Assembly: GCF_903819435.1 (NCBI RefSeq)
Contig: NZ_CAIJDP010000078.1
Location: 126,221-190,220, forward strand
Source of the DNA: Flavobacterium salmonis
Lineage (GTDB): Bacteria > Bacteroidota > Bacteroidia > Flavobacteriales > Flavobacteriaceae
Direction: 5' to 3'
DNA length: 64,000 nucleotides
Below the pieces are notes generated by a model, which saw only the letters and a program-made list of their open reading frames with translations, made no database searches and had not been told where the DNA came from. Both the position numbers and the translations under genes were made by a program. Positions 42,307-50,002 of the stretch are shown here, piece by piece. Each line of letters starts with the position of its first letter. The stretch's first letter is position 1.

Positions 42307-42413
42307 TTATGTATATAAAACATTTCTTGTTGTTTTTATCACTAGTTTTTCATAGATGACAAGATATATTTCACAATTCGTCTAAAAAAAAGTAAAACTT
42401 AATATTTAAATTT

Positions 42414-42797
42414 ATGGAAACAAAATTTGAAGCAGGAATTAATACTGCAATAAAGCTTCCTAAACACAAATATGAGGAAACAGTAGCTTTTTACCGCGAC
42501 ATTCTAAAATTAGAAGTTAAAGAAGTGGCTATAGATAACCCGACAGTTTCTAAAACACATTCGGTGCAATTTGGAAATAATATTATTTGGTTAGATTGCG
42601 TAGATAATTATACCCATTCTGAAACCTGGTTACAATTAACGGTACCTGATGTTGAAGAAGCTACACATTATTTAAAACAAAACGGTGTAGAAATCTGTGA
42701 TGATATTGAGAAAATCCCTAAAGACATGCATTGGATTATGGGTCCTTCAGGTACCGTTTTTAATTTGCAAAAAAGAGCTAACATAAATAAATACTAG
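42414..42797 (+). CDS. VOC (glyoxalase/bleomycin-resistance) family protein
   Basis: This 127-residue protein has two betaalphabetabetabeta-type units: NTAIKLPKHKYEETVAFYRDILKLEV and TWLQLTVPDVEEATHYLKQNGVEIC, with DMHWIMGPSGTVFNLQKR closing the fold. The first His and the Glu ligand positions of glyoxalase I are not obvious, so metal binding is uncertain. The substrate is unknown. It is probably transcribed alone. Confidence 0.82.
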   Translation: METKFEAGINTAIKLPKHKYEETVAFYRDILKLEVKEVAIDNPTVSKTHSVQFGNNIIWLDCVDNYTHSETWLQLTVPDVEEATHYLKQNGVEICDDIEKIPKDMHWIMGPSGTVFNLQKRANINKY

Positions 42798-42861
42798 TCC
42801 CTATCCGGATTGATTTGATAAAACCAACATAATTACGTACTAAATTTAAACCCAATATAAT

Positions 42862-43362
42862 ATGAAAATCGTTTATACATTGTTTTCTTTCTTTATTTTA
42901 CAAACAATCATTTCACAGACAACTGTTAAATCTAAAACTTATGGAAACTTAGATTTTAAAGAGCTCGATTATGGACAAGCAAATGTTAAAGGCAGAAAAA
43001 CCGAAGAACTTAAGAACTCTCCAACAGGAACCCGTGGCTGGTTACAAGATTTTGAGATCATAAAAAAAACAGATTCAATTGAGGCTGTTAAAAAAGCAAA
43101 TTTTGGAGTTGTTTACATGGTTACTGCCAAAGATACTGTTGACATTAACATCGATATTGAATGGATTTATCCTGAAAAAATAACAAACGATAAAGGCGAA
43201 AAATTTAAAAGCATAAGATACACAACAAAAAGACCAACCAATATCCCTTCAGCCTCATCTTACAGTTTAGATGAGCCTTATGAATTGATTAAAGGCAATT
43301 GGCAAATGAATATTTTTATAGAAAATAAACGCGTTTATAGTAAGACATTTGTTTTGTATTAA
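42862..43362 (+). CDS. Secreted protein, possibly DUF3859
   Basis: This 166-residue protein has a signal peptide (MKIVYTLFSFFILQTIISQ). The mature beta-rich part has FGVVYMVTAKDTVDINIDIEWIYPEKI, where FGxxY and the hydrophobic-W-x-x-P motif resemble DUF3859, ending LIKGNWQMNIFIENKRVYSKTFVLY as in that family. The role is unknown. The 100 bases after it hold no recognisable signal. Confidence 0.6.
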   Translation: MKIVYTLFSFFILQTIISQTTVKSKTYGNLDFKELDYGQANVKGRKTEELKNSPTGTRGWLQDFEIIKKTDSIEAVKKANFGVVYMVTAKDTVDINIDIEWIYPEKITNDKGEKFKSIRYTTKRPTNIPSASSYSLDEPYELIKGNWQMNIFIENKRVYSKTFVLY

Positions 43363-43463
43363 AACTGCTCTTTGAAGCTTTCTTCTTAAAAGTCGTAATT
43401 ACCATATCTGCGAAGTGTTTCTGCTGAAGTACAACGCTTTGTCAGCTATTTAATACCATTTAA

Positions 43464-43883
43464 ATGAAAACAAAATCCTTTTATATCTACGGAGCATTCT
43501 TTATGATTTTTGTTGCTGCATGTTTTTTATGGATGCTTAGAAATAATACATTCGCAGAAAAAGCTACTCATATTGATTATCGTGATAAAGATATTGAGAA
43601 AAGATTGGGATTTACATTAGAAGAATATGTAAAAACAAAATCAATAATTAATTTGCAACTTAACGGAAATGGAAAATATAATGATAGTATCCTGAATCTG
43701 TTTCAGCTTGAAATTCAAAAAATAATGAAAGCTGAAGATGCAAATAAGGGGATTCATTTAAAATTTAGTAGAAAAACTACTTATGAAAATGTGATTCGCT
43801 CCTTTCAGATTTGCAAAATAGAAGATTGTTCTACCTATATTCCTGATCATTATGACCTTTGGGTTTTTCCATACTATAAATAA
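43464..43883 (+). CDS. Unknown membrane-anchored protein
   Basis: This 139-residue protein has one N-terminal hydrophobic segment (FYIYGAFFMIFVAACFLWML). VAAC resembles a lipobox, but it is followed by more hydrophobic residues, so a plain membrane anchor is more likely. The outside part is mixed, with two cysteines spaced CKIEDC near the end that could form a disulfide. No family recognised. It lies 12 bases before the next gene, likely the same transcript. Confidence 0.6.
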   Translation: MKTKSFYIYGAFFMIFVAACFLWMLRNNTFAEKATHIDYRDKDIEKRLGFTLEEYVKTKSIINLQLNGNGKYNDSILNLFQLEIQKIMKAEDANKGIHLKFSRKTTYENVIRSFQICKIEDCSTYIPDHYDLWVFPYYK

Positions 43884-43895
43884 AAAATCTAATCC

Positions 43896-44330
43896 ATGAA
43901 ACTACTACAGATCACTACCCTACTCTTAATTTTCACCTTCAACTCGTTCGCACAATCAAATCAATTCGTTGGTAATTACGAGCGTTCACTGGTTGACACT
44001 GATGGAAAACATGTATTTGAATATAAACTGACCTTAAATCAAGACGGAACATTCGTTTTTCATTATTATTCAAATATCAAACAAGGAATTCCACCTGAAG
44101 TAAATAAATACGGAAAAGGAAAATGGAGTGCAAAAGACAATCTGGTTACATTTTTTTCGAATAAACAAGAAGACTTTGATGCAAAATATACGTTGGATTT
44201 TAATAATTCTACAGCGAGATTTGTTACTAAAAATCCGAGAGATAAAAGTGATAAAATAGTCCAAACAAAACTTACGTTTTTGGAATCAGAAATCTCGTGG
44301 ATGCGAAGAATTGATATTTTTAAACTATAA
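43896..44330 (+). CDS. Small secreted beta-barrel-like protein of unknown function
   Basis: This 144-residue protein has a signal peptide (MKLLQITTLLLIFTFNSFAQ). The mature part begins FVGNYERSLVDTDGKHVFEYKLTLNQDGTFVFHYYS and continues with GKGKWSAKDNLVTFFS. This meander with a G-x-W motif is seen in lipocalin-like and NlpE-like small barrels. I cannot name a family. Co-transcribed with the preceding gene and followed by a terminator. Confidence 0.65.
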   Translation: MKLLQITTLLLIFTFNSFAQSNQFVGNYERSLVDTDGKHVFEYKLTLNQDGTFVFHYYSNIKQGIPPEVNKYGKGKWSAKDNLVTFFSNKQEDFDAKYTLDFNNSTARFVTKNPRDKSDKIVQTKLTFLESEISWMRRIDIFKL

Positions 44331-44366
44331 ATCTGCCTTATAAACCCAATAGCGCAGATTTTTTTA
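44329..44366 (+). terminator. Terminator after the small secreted protein gene
   Basis: The perfect 8-bp stem AAATCTGC (44329-44336) / GCAGATTT (44354-44361) is followed by TTTTT. Confidence 0.75.
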
Positions 44367-44386
44367 ATTATAAATACCATAAACCT

Positions 44387-44980
44387 TTGACAAACAAAGA
44401 CTCATACAATAAAATTATTGAAAGCTGGATCAACGCCAGAAATAATACTATTGTAAACAAACCCATCATAGACTTTGCTGACTATATAAATTCAAAAGGA
44501 ACTATTTTAGACATTGGTTGCGGAACAGGAATGCCAATAGCAAAATATCTTTCTGACCGTAATTTTTCCATAACAGGAATTGACCTATCGGCTAAAATGA
44601 TAGAAGCAGCCAAATCTATCGGTATTAATAACGTAGTCTTTTGTACTTGCGATTTTTTTGATTTTGAATCAGATGAAAAGTTTAACGGAGTTATTGCCTG
44701 GGACTCGCTTTTCCATTTCCCAAAAGAACGCCAGATAGAAATTTACAACAAAGTATATCACCTGTTAGCTCCCGGAGGTTATTTTCTTTTTACCCACGGA
44801 AAAAAAGAAGACGAACATATTGACAAAATGTTTGGAGAGCAATTTTATTACAGCTGCCTGTCAAAAGATTTTGTTCTCAGCTTAATGAAAGATCTAGGTT
44901 TTGATATCGTATATTCAATTGAAAATTTTGTCGAAGAAAAAGACCAGCGGGACTGGGTTGTGCTGGCAAGAAAAAAGTAA
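44387..44980 (+). CDS. Class I SAM-dependent methyltransferase
   Basis: This is a 197-residue enzyme starting at TTG (TNKDSYNKIIESWINARN); the first in-frame ATG lies inside the SAM-binding core and would destroy it. Motif I is ILDIGCGTGMPIAKYL, motif II GIDLSAKMIEAAK, with VIAWDSLFHFPKERQ and the LLAPGGYFLFTHG strand. The substrate is unknown; the type resembles ubiE/trans-aconitate-like methyltransferases. It stands alone. The following 246 bases up to the next gene show no clear promoter. Confidence 0.88.
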   Translation: MTNKDSYNKIIESWINARNNTIVNKPIIDFADYINSKGTILDIGCGTGMPIAKYLSDRNFSITGIDLSAKMIEAAKSIGINNVVFCTCDFFDFESDEKFNGVIAWDSLFHFPKERQIEIYNKVYHLLAPGGYFLFTHGKKEDEHIDKMFGEQFYYSCLSKDFVLSLMKDLGFDIVYSIENFVEEKDQRDWVVLARKK

Positions 44981-45226
44981 AAATAAATACTCCGCTCTTG
45001 CCAAAAAATAAGCAGCTACAATATTCTATTGAGTCGTATTCGTAAACTGCCTCTGCTAAGATATTAGAACTATCGTACCTTATGCTATTTTACTTATACC
45101 CATTTTTCTTGTCTTTGTACCTAAATCCTGAAGGCTTAATACATTTTTTCAGCAGTCAGTTTCTTAATTGTTTAGTTTCAGGTCTCCAAAAGATATAACT
45201 ACAAAAATTAACTAAAGAAAACCATT

Positions 45227-46666
45227 ATGAAAACGACAAAAAAGGTATTACTTTTAATTACGCTAATCTCACTCTGCGCCTGTAAAAAGGATTCAAAAGG
45301 AGACAAAGATGATTATACAACTGCACAAAACAGTACCGCAGCTACTGAGTGCCTGGCTCCTTCCGATTGGTTTACGATGGTAAACAACACCCGACAAACT
45401 CCTGCGCCAAATGAAGGCCCAACAAGCGTATTTGCCAACAATGCAACGGTAACCAATTGTGACTTTCACCAGTGGTCCTGGCAAAAATTTCTTTGGCTGA
45501 CCAATGAGGTCAATGGAGTACCATCATTTATGACATCGCTGATCCAGGTGAGTGCAACAGGTCAGCGATTAGATCCTGCTAACGGAATTGTTTTAACGGA
45601 TACTGCTCAGGCAAGTTCTTCTACTGATATTTTAAAAACACCTAATTATACATCTGGTGTTCCAAAATCTACTACGGTTTATTATTCGATATTCATGGAT
45701 AAAAAGATGCACGATACAATGTTAAAATATGGTCCAATAGCAAAAAATGACCCTACTAGCTTAAAAGACATCACTTTTGCTGTAGGTTCATTAGAACTTA
45801 AAACCTCCTGGATTGATGCGAGTGTTCTTAAAGATCCTTCTTCTTATTTTATTACGCAGGGAGTAATTAATGGAGTAAAAACCAAAGTTGCACTTTTAGG
45901 AATGCATGTCGTAGGAGTTGTAGAGAACCATCCGGAGTTTGTATGGGCTACTTTTGAGCATGAAAACCTTGCTCCTGCTTATGACTGGTCAAAAGCAACA
46001 CCAACGACTGATGCACCTGTTACCAGTACTGTAGATTATCCCTTTTTTAATAAAAGCAGTACTTCAACAATTACAAATATAACGTCTGGAAACGGGATTT
46101 ATACTGATGTGTTTTCGGTTTATAAACATGGTGTTCCGGTTGAAAAGGCAATGAAAGGTTCTCATGATGTTCAGCTTTTCATGAAAACAAGTCAAAATGG
46201 CTCGGAGAACTTTAATAATATTCGTACCATTAATCAAAGTGTTAAGAAACAGTTGAAAGGTATTTGGAATAATTATTTTTACAATGGTTCAATATGGATC
46301 AATACAGAAGGATACAATACGACTCAGCAACAAGCTGCTTTATTAGACTCGCTAAGTGGTACTCTTTCAGAATCTACACCCGGAAAATTGACCAGAGGTT
46401 CTGTTGCAGCCTACAATATTACGATGGAAACCTATGTTCAGGTAGGATTTGGCCCGAAATCAATACATCAGGTTACAGTCGATAGTCTGGTTAATTGCTT
46501 CTCATGTCATAATGCCTCTCACAGATCGAAACTTTCTCCCCTTTATATTAGCCATGTTTTTAATGGGTATGTAGGAAGCCTGAAAGGCCTAACCAGAAAG
46601 CAAATTAAACAGGAAAGTGTTAAGGAAATCATGGACGATTATAATTTGCGACAAAAATTAAGATAA
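45227..46666 (+). CDS. Lipoprotein with C-terminal CxxCH heme-like motif
   Basis: This 479-residue protein has a lipoprotein signal (MKTTKKVLLLITLISLCAC, Cys19). The body contains TNCDFHQWSWQKFLWLTNE and LLGMHVVGVVENHPEFVWATFEHENLAPA, a pattern I recall from large periplasmic proteins of several phyla sometimes labelled cytochrome-c family. A single CFSCH (424-428) occurs in VNCFSCHNASHRSKLSPLYISHVF. Whether a heme is attached is not shown; a Met or His sixth ligand is not obvious. It may be an electron-transfer or sensor lipoprotein. It is a single-gene unit with a terminator. Confidence 0.75.
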   Translation: MKTTKKVLLLITLISLCACKKDSKGDKDDYTTAQNSTAATECLAPSDWFTMVNNTRQTPAPNEGPTSVFANNATVTNCDFHQWSWQKFLWLTNEVNGVPSFMTSLIQVSATGQRLDPANGIVLTDTAQASSSTDILKTPNYTSGVPKSTTVYYSIFMDKKMHDTMLKYGPIAKNDPTSLKDITFAVGSLELKTSWIDASVLKDPSSYFITQGVINGVKTKVALLGMHVVGVVENHPEFVWATFEHENLAPAYDWSKATPTTDAPVTSTVDYPFFNKSSTSTITNITSGNGIYTDVFSVYKHGVPVEKAMKGSHDVQLFMKTSQNGSENFNNIRTINQSVKKQLKGIWNNYFYNGSIWINTEGYNTTQQQAALLDSLSGTLSESTPGKLTRGSVAAYNITMETYVQVGFGPKSIHQVTVDSLVNCFSCHNASHRSKLSPLYISHVFNGYVGSLKGLTRKQIKQESVKEIMDDYNLRQKLR

Positions 46667-46714
46667 CTAAATGGATGATCACTTTAGTTATTAAAGCAAA
46701 TCTAAAATTTAAAT

Positions 46715-46748
46715 ATAAAAAAACCACAAGCGAAAGTTTGTGGTTTTT
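46715..46748. terminator. Bidirectional terminator
   Basis: The 9-bp stem AAACCACAA/TTGTGGTTT with A and T runs sits between the convergent CxxCH lipoprotein and DUF5995 genes. Confidence 0.85.
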
Positions 46749-46771
46749 ATGTTGAAATTGATTATTTAAAA

Positions 46772-47563
46772 CTAAATAACCACACACTCAGTTTTTTTTT
46801 CTTCAATTATTTTCAAATTCATTATTTTTTGAGCAACATCTCCCCTTTCGAATAAACGAATGAACTTGAAAACAGCACTTACAAAATATCCTGGATTTGA
46901 AACCAATCTGGCGATTTCGGCAATTCTTTTATCTCTTTTCTGTGTAGAGGCTTCTCTTTGGTCTTCCGAAGTAGTCACAAATTCATTTGCAAATTTCCAG
47001 GCACCATCCCTAGCAGTTTTCATACTAAAATCTATAAAAAAGTTATCAATTTTGCCTGATAATTTTAGTATAATTGCGAGTGTTGGCCAAATTTTGATTA
47101 AGCATTTTTCGACATGCTCTACCAGATTACTAAGAATGATATTGATTTGATTAAAATCAGATTCTAAATCTTTTATGTTTTCAATCGTACTAACTTCAGC
47201 CGAGGCTATTCCTAAATCCAGATTTACATGTGCATTAATTCCCAACAGTAAATGCTGAACAACTATTGGCCAAAAACTTTCTGCCTGCTTAAAGGAGAAT
47301 TCCCAACAGTCTGATGTTTTTTCTTTCGCTTTATACTGGTAATACGCCTTTAGATATCGATTAGCAAAAATTACATCCAGTTTTTCCATCCGCTCTCCAT
47401 TCTGAAAAGAACCATCAGCAATCCCTTCTTTGATTCTTACAGTAACTTCACGATATAGCATAGTAAACAAACCTATAGAACTTTGTTCCAGTTTTGATGT
47501 TTCAATTATTTCATCCAATAACTGAATGACTTCATTTATTGTAGTAGCTTGTTTTATATTCAT
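46772..47563 (-). CDS. DUF5995 family protein
   Basis: This 263-residue cytoplasmic protein matches the family by TMLYREVTVRIKEGIADGSFQNGERMEKLDVIFANRYLKAYY and the conserved LLGINAHVNLDLGIA. The all-helical pattern is reminiscent of metal-binding bundles, with His and Asp in HVNLD. Function unknown. The 326-base gap upstream to the AraC gene contains an ORF-like frame at 47645-47893 that I reject, and the AraC promoter. Confidence 0.85.
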   Translation of the reverse strand: MNIKQATTINEVIQLLDEIIETSKLEQSSIGLFTMLYREVTVRIKEGIADGSFQNGERMEKLDVIFANRYLKAYYQYKAKEKTSDCWEFSFKQAESFWPIVVQHLLLGINAHVNLDLGIASAEVSTIENIKDLESDFNQINIILSNLVEHVEKCLIKIWPTLAIILKLSGKIDNFFIDFSMKTARDGAWKFANEFVTTSEDQREASTQKRDKRIAEIARLVSNPGYFVSAVFKFIRLFERGDVAQKIMNLKIIEEKKTECVVI

Positions 47564-47846
47564 TTATAGCTGGTTAAGATTAAATTAGCATAAGCGAATA
47601 TAATTATTTTAATCTTTCAAAAAAGTTTATTTGAAGTAAATATCTTGTTATTTTTAATACTCACCTTAGAATATTGTTTTATTGGAAATCTTATGATTAC
47701 CGGGTTAAACTATTATACCGCAACGATCTATAATGCATCAGGGGAGCTAATCGTTCCTTCCTTTTACAACAAGAATTTGCAAAAAAGCTACAGGTTCAGA
47801 TTCTTTTGGCTTTTTTATTTTGCAAACAACCTTCAATATTTTATAA

Positions 47847-47854
47847 TAAATTTG
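47847..47854 (+). promoter_or_regulatory. -7 box (TAAATTTG) for the AraC-type regulator
   Basis: An exact TAnnTTTG lies 35 bases before the ATG at 47890. It supports that start over the upstream TTG at 47806. Confidence 0.55.
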
Positions 47855-47889
47855 ACTTTGTTACAACAATTTACATACAAACATCAAAT

Positions 47890-48645
47890 ATGAACAATGA
47901 CTTTTACTACAAAGGTATAGAACCAGACTACTCACTTCTTGACTTTGTAGAAAATATTGGAATGTTTCATAACCCGTCAAACAAAGACATGGAGGTTGTT
48001 TTAATGCCCGACGGAAGAATTGATTTATTTTTTATGCAATCCCACTCGGAGGCATTTCAAATTACACTTATTGGTCTTGAAAATGTGCCTGAACAACAAG
48101 TTATTCCGTCCAATACACTGGCTTTTAAAATTAGTTTTAAACCTCTGGGAGCCGAATATCTTTTGCAGACTTCTATTGCCGATATTTTGAATAGTGCGAA
48201 AGTTTTACCAAAAGATTTTTGGGATATTACCAACGACGATTTAAAAGATTTTGAAGCATTTTATACCAAAACAGCAAAAAAACTAAAAGAACTTTTACCT
48301 AAAGAAATTGACGAAAGAAAACGTAAACTTTTTAAACTGGTTTACGCATCAAATGGTGAAATAAAAGTACAGGAACTTTCAGAAAAAATAGCCTGGAGCA
48401 GCCGGGAAATCAATCGTTATTTCAATAAGCAATTTGGTCTTTCATTAAATGCTTTCTGTAAAATATTGCGTTTCAAAGCATCATTAGAACATATTGCAAA
48501 AGGCAGACTTTTTCCAGAGTTAAACTTCACAGATCAAACGCATTTCATCAAAGAAATAAAAAAATTCTCCGGCGTTGTACCCAGTGAATTGCTGAAAAAT
48601 AAAGATGACCGATTTATACTATTATCCGTTCTGAAACAACCATAA
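47890..48645 (+). CDS. AraC-family transcriptional regulator
   Basis: This 251-residue regulator has an N-terminal DUF6597-type sensor part (DVVLMPDGRIDLFF-like EVVLMPDGRIDLFFMQ, then NTLAFKISFKPLGAEYLL) and a C-terminal AraC HTH (IKVQELSEKIAWSSREINRYFNKQFGLSLNAFCKILRFKASL, then FTDQTHFIKEIKKFSGVVPSEL). The start is set by the -7 box. It lies 61 bases before the flavin monooxygenase gene, on the same strand, and may regulate it (inference). Confidence 0.9.
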   Translation: MNNDFYYKGIEPDYSLLDFVENIGMFHNPSNKDMEVVLMPDGRIDLFFMQSHSEAFQITLIGLENVPEQQVIPSNTLAFKISFKPLGAEYLLQTSIADILNSAKVLPKDFWDITNDDLKDFEAFYTKTAKKLKELLPKEIDERKRKLFKLVYASNGEIKVQELSEKIAWSSREINRYFNKQFGLSLNAFCKILRFKASLEHIAKGRLFPELNFTDQTHFIKEIKKFSGVVPSELLKNKDDRFILLSVLKQP

Positions 48646-48706
48646 TTTTGTCCTGACATAATGCAGAAAAGCCAATCGGGATAAAATTAATTTAAATTTA
48701 AACAGA

Positions 48707-49864
48707 ATGTTACTAGAAAATAAACAAGTTGCCATAATCGGTGGCGGTCCCGGCGGACTTACCTTAGCCAGACTTTTACAATTGCAAAACGTAAATGTAA
48801 AAATATACGAAAGAGATTTAAATAAAGATGCACGAGTTCAGGGATCTCCTCTTGATTTACACGACGGATCAGGATTGGCAGCAATTCACAAAGCCGAGTT
48901 GTTTGAAGAATTCAAAAATAATTTTCTGCCCGGCGCAGATAAATCATTAATCTTAAACGAAAAAGCAGAAATATTTTTCAGCGACCATGAAACAAATATT
49001 GATCAAGATTTTGGTAATGAATATTTTCGCCCGGAAATAGATCGCGGTGCTTTACGAAAAATATTATTGGAATCCTTACCGCCTGAAACCGTAATTTGGA
49101 ACAGTCATTTTGTTTCGATGGAAGCCGAAAATGAAGGCTGGTTAATGCATTTTAAAGATGGAAATTCAGTTTATGCAGATATTGTCATTGCTTCTGATGG
49201 TGCCAATTCGAAAATCCGACCTTATATCACAGATATCAAACCATTTTATTCTGGTATAGTAATGCTTGAAGGTAATATTTATGAATCTAAAAAAAATGCT
49301 CCTAACATTTCTTCATTAATAAATGGGGGAAAGATAATGGCATTTGGAGACACGCAAAATATCTTACTCGGACAAAAAGGCGGTGGCGATCTTGGCTTTT
49401 ATATTAGTTTTAAAGCTGATGAAAACTGGATAAAAGCAAATGGTCTTGATTATACTGATAAAACACAAATGTTAAAATGGTTTAAAAATGAATACCCTGC
49501 CTGGAGTCCTTTTTGGTATGAACTATTCGAAAATGTGTCTGCGCCTTTTATTCCGCGTCCAATTTATTGTATGCCTTTAAATCAAAACTGGGACGCTTTA
49601 TCAAACTTAACAATGATTGGTGATGCAGCGCATGTAATGCCTCCTTTTGCAGGAGAAGGAGCTAACATGGCCATGCTCGATGCGCTGGAACTAAGCGAAT
49701 GCCTGATATCTGATAAATTTAAAACAGTTCAGCAAGCTATTTCCGGGTATGAAAGTATCATGCGTGAAAGAGCTTCAGTAGCAGCAAAGGAATCACTTGA
49801 AAATAGTGAAAAAATGCACTCAAAAGATGCCCTGAAAACAATGCTGAATTTCTTTGCAGGGTGA
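48707..49864 (+). CDS. TetX-like FAD-dependent monooxygenase
   Basis: This 385-residue class A flavoprotein monooxygenase has the dinucleotide-binding start VAIIGGGPGGLTLARLLQ (about 8-25), the ribose-binding YERD, then RVQGSPLDLHDGSG and the GDAAHVMPPFAGEGANMAMLDALEL motif (about 305). Compared from memory with TetX, the tetracycline-degrading enzyme of Bacteroidota, it shares LDLHxGSG, LRxILLxSL, TVIW and AAHxMPPFAGxG, and has the same length. Many chromosomal relatives act on other aromatic substrates, so tetracycline activity is not claimed. It is paired with an AraC regulator. Confidence 0.85.
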   Translation: MLLENKQVAIIGGGPGGLTLARLLQLQNVNVKIYERDLNKDARVQGSPLDLHDGSGLAAIHKAELFEEFKNNFLPGADKSLILNEKAEIFFSDHETNIDQDFGNEYFRPEIDRGALRKILLESLPPETVIWNSHFVSMEAENEGWLMHFKDGNSVYADIVIASDGANSKIRPYITDIKPFYSGIVMLEGNIYESKKNAPNISSLINGGKIMAFGDTQNILLGQKGGGDLGFYISFKADENWIKANGLDYTDKTQMLKWFKNEYPAWSPFWYELFENVSAPFIPRPIYCMPLNQNWDALSNLTMIGDAAHVMPPFAGEGANMAMLDALELSECLISDKFKTVQQAISGYESIMRERASVAAKESLENSEKMHSKDALKTMLNFFAG

Positions 49865-49866
49865 TA

Positions 49867-49918
49867 AAGACGCTAAGTCACTAAGCTTCTAAGTCGCTAA
49901 GAAAAAACTTTGCGTCTT
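49867..49918. repeat. 12-base inverted repeat with internal CTAAGT direct repeats
   Basis: AAGACGCTAAGT (49867-49878) pairs with ACTTTGCGTCTT (49907-49918) at 11 of 12 positions. The interior repeats CTAAG three times. A sequence of the same flavour (CTTAGAATCTAAG, GCTTAG) occurs at about 54050-54080. Confidence 0.55.
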
Positions 49919-50002
49919 AATACCAAACCTGATTGCTAAACCGTAAAAAATTTCAATACCAATTTCTAAATCCTTAATTTCGCTTTCAAATAAAAAGAGA
50001 AA

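Noticed and set aside
47645..47893. Open frame of 82 codons before the AraC regulator
   Set aside because: It starts at a non-ATG codon, overlaps the AraC promoter and start, and its composition is like random AT-rich DNA.
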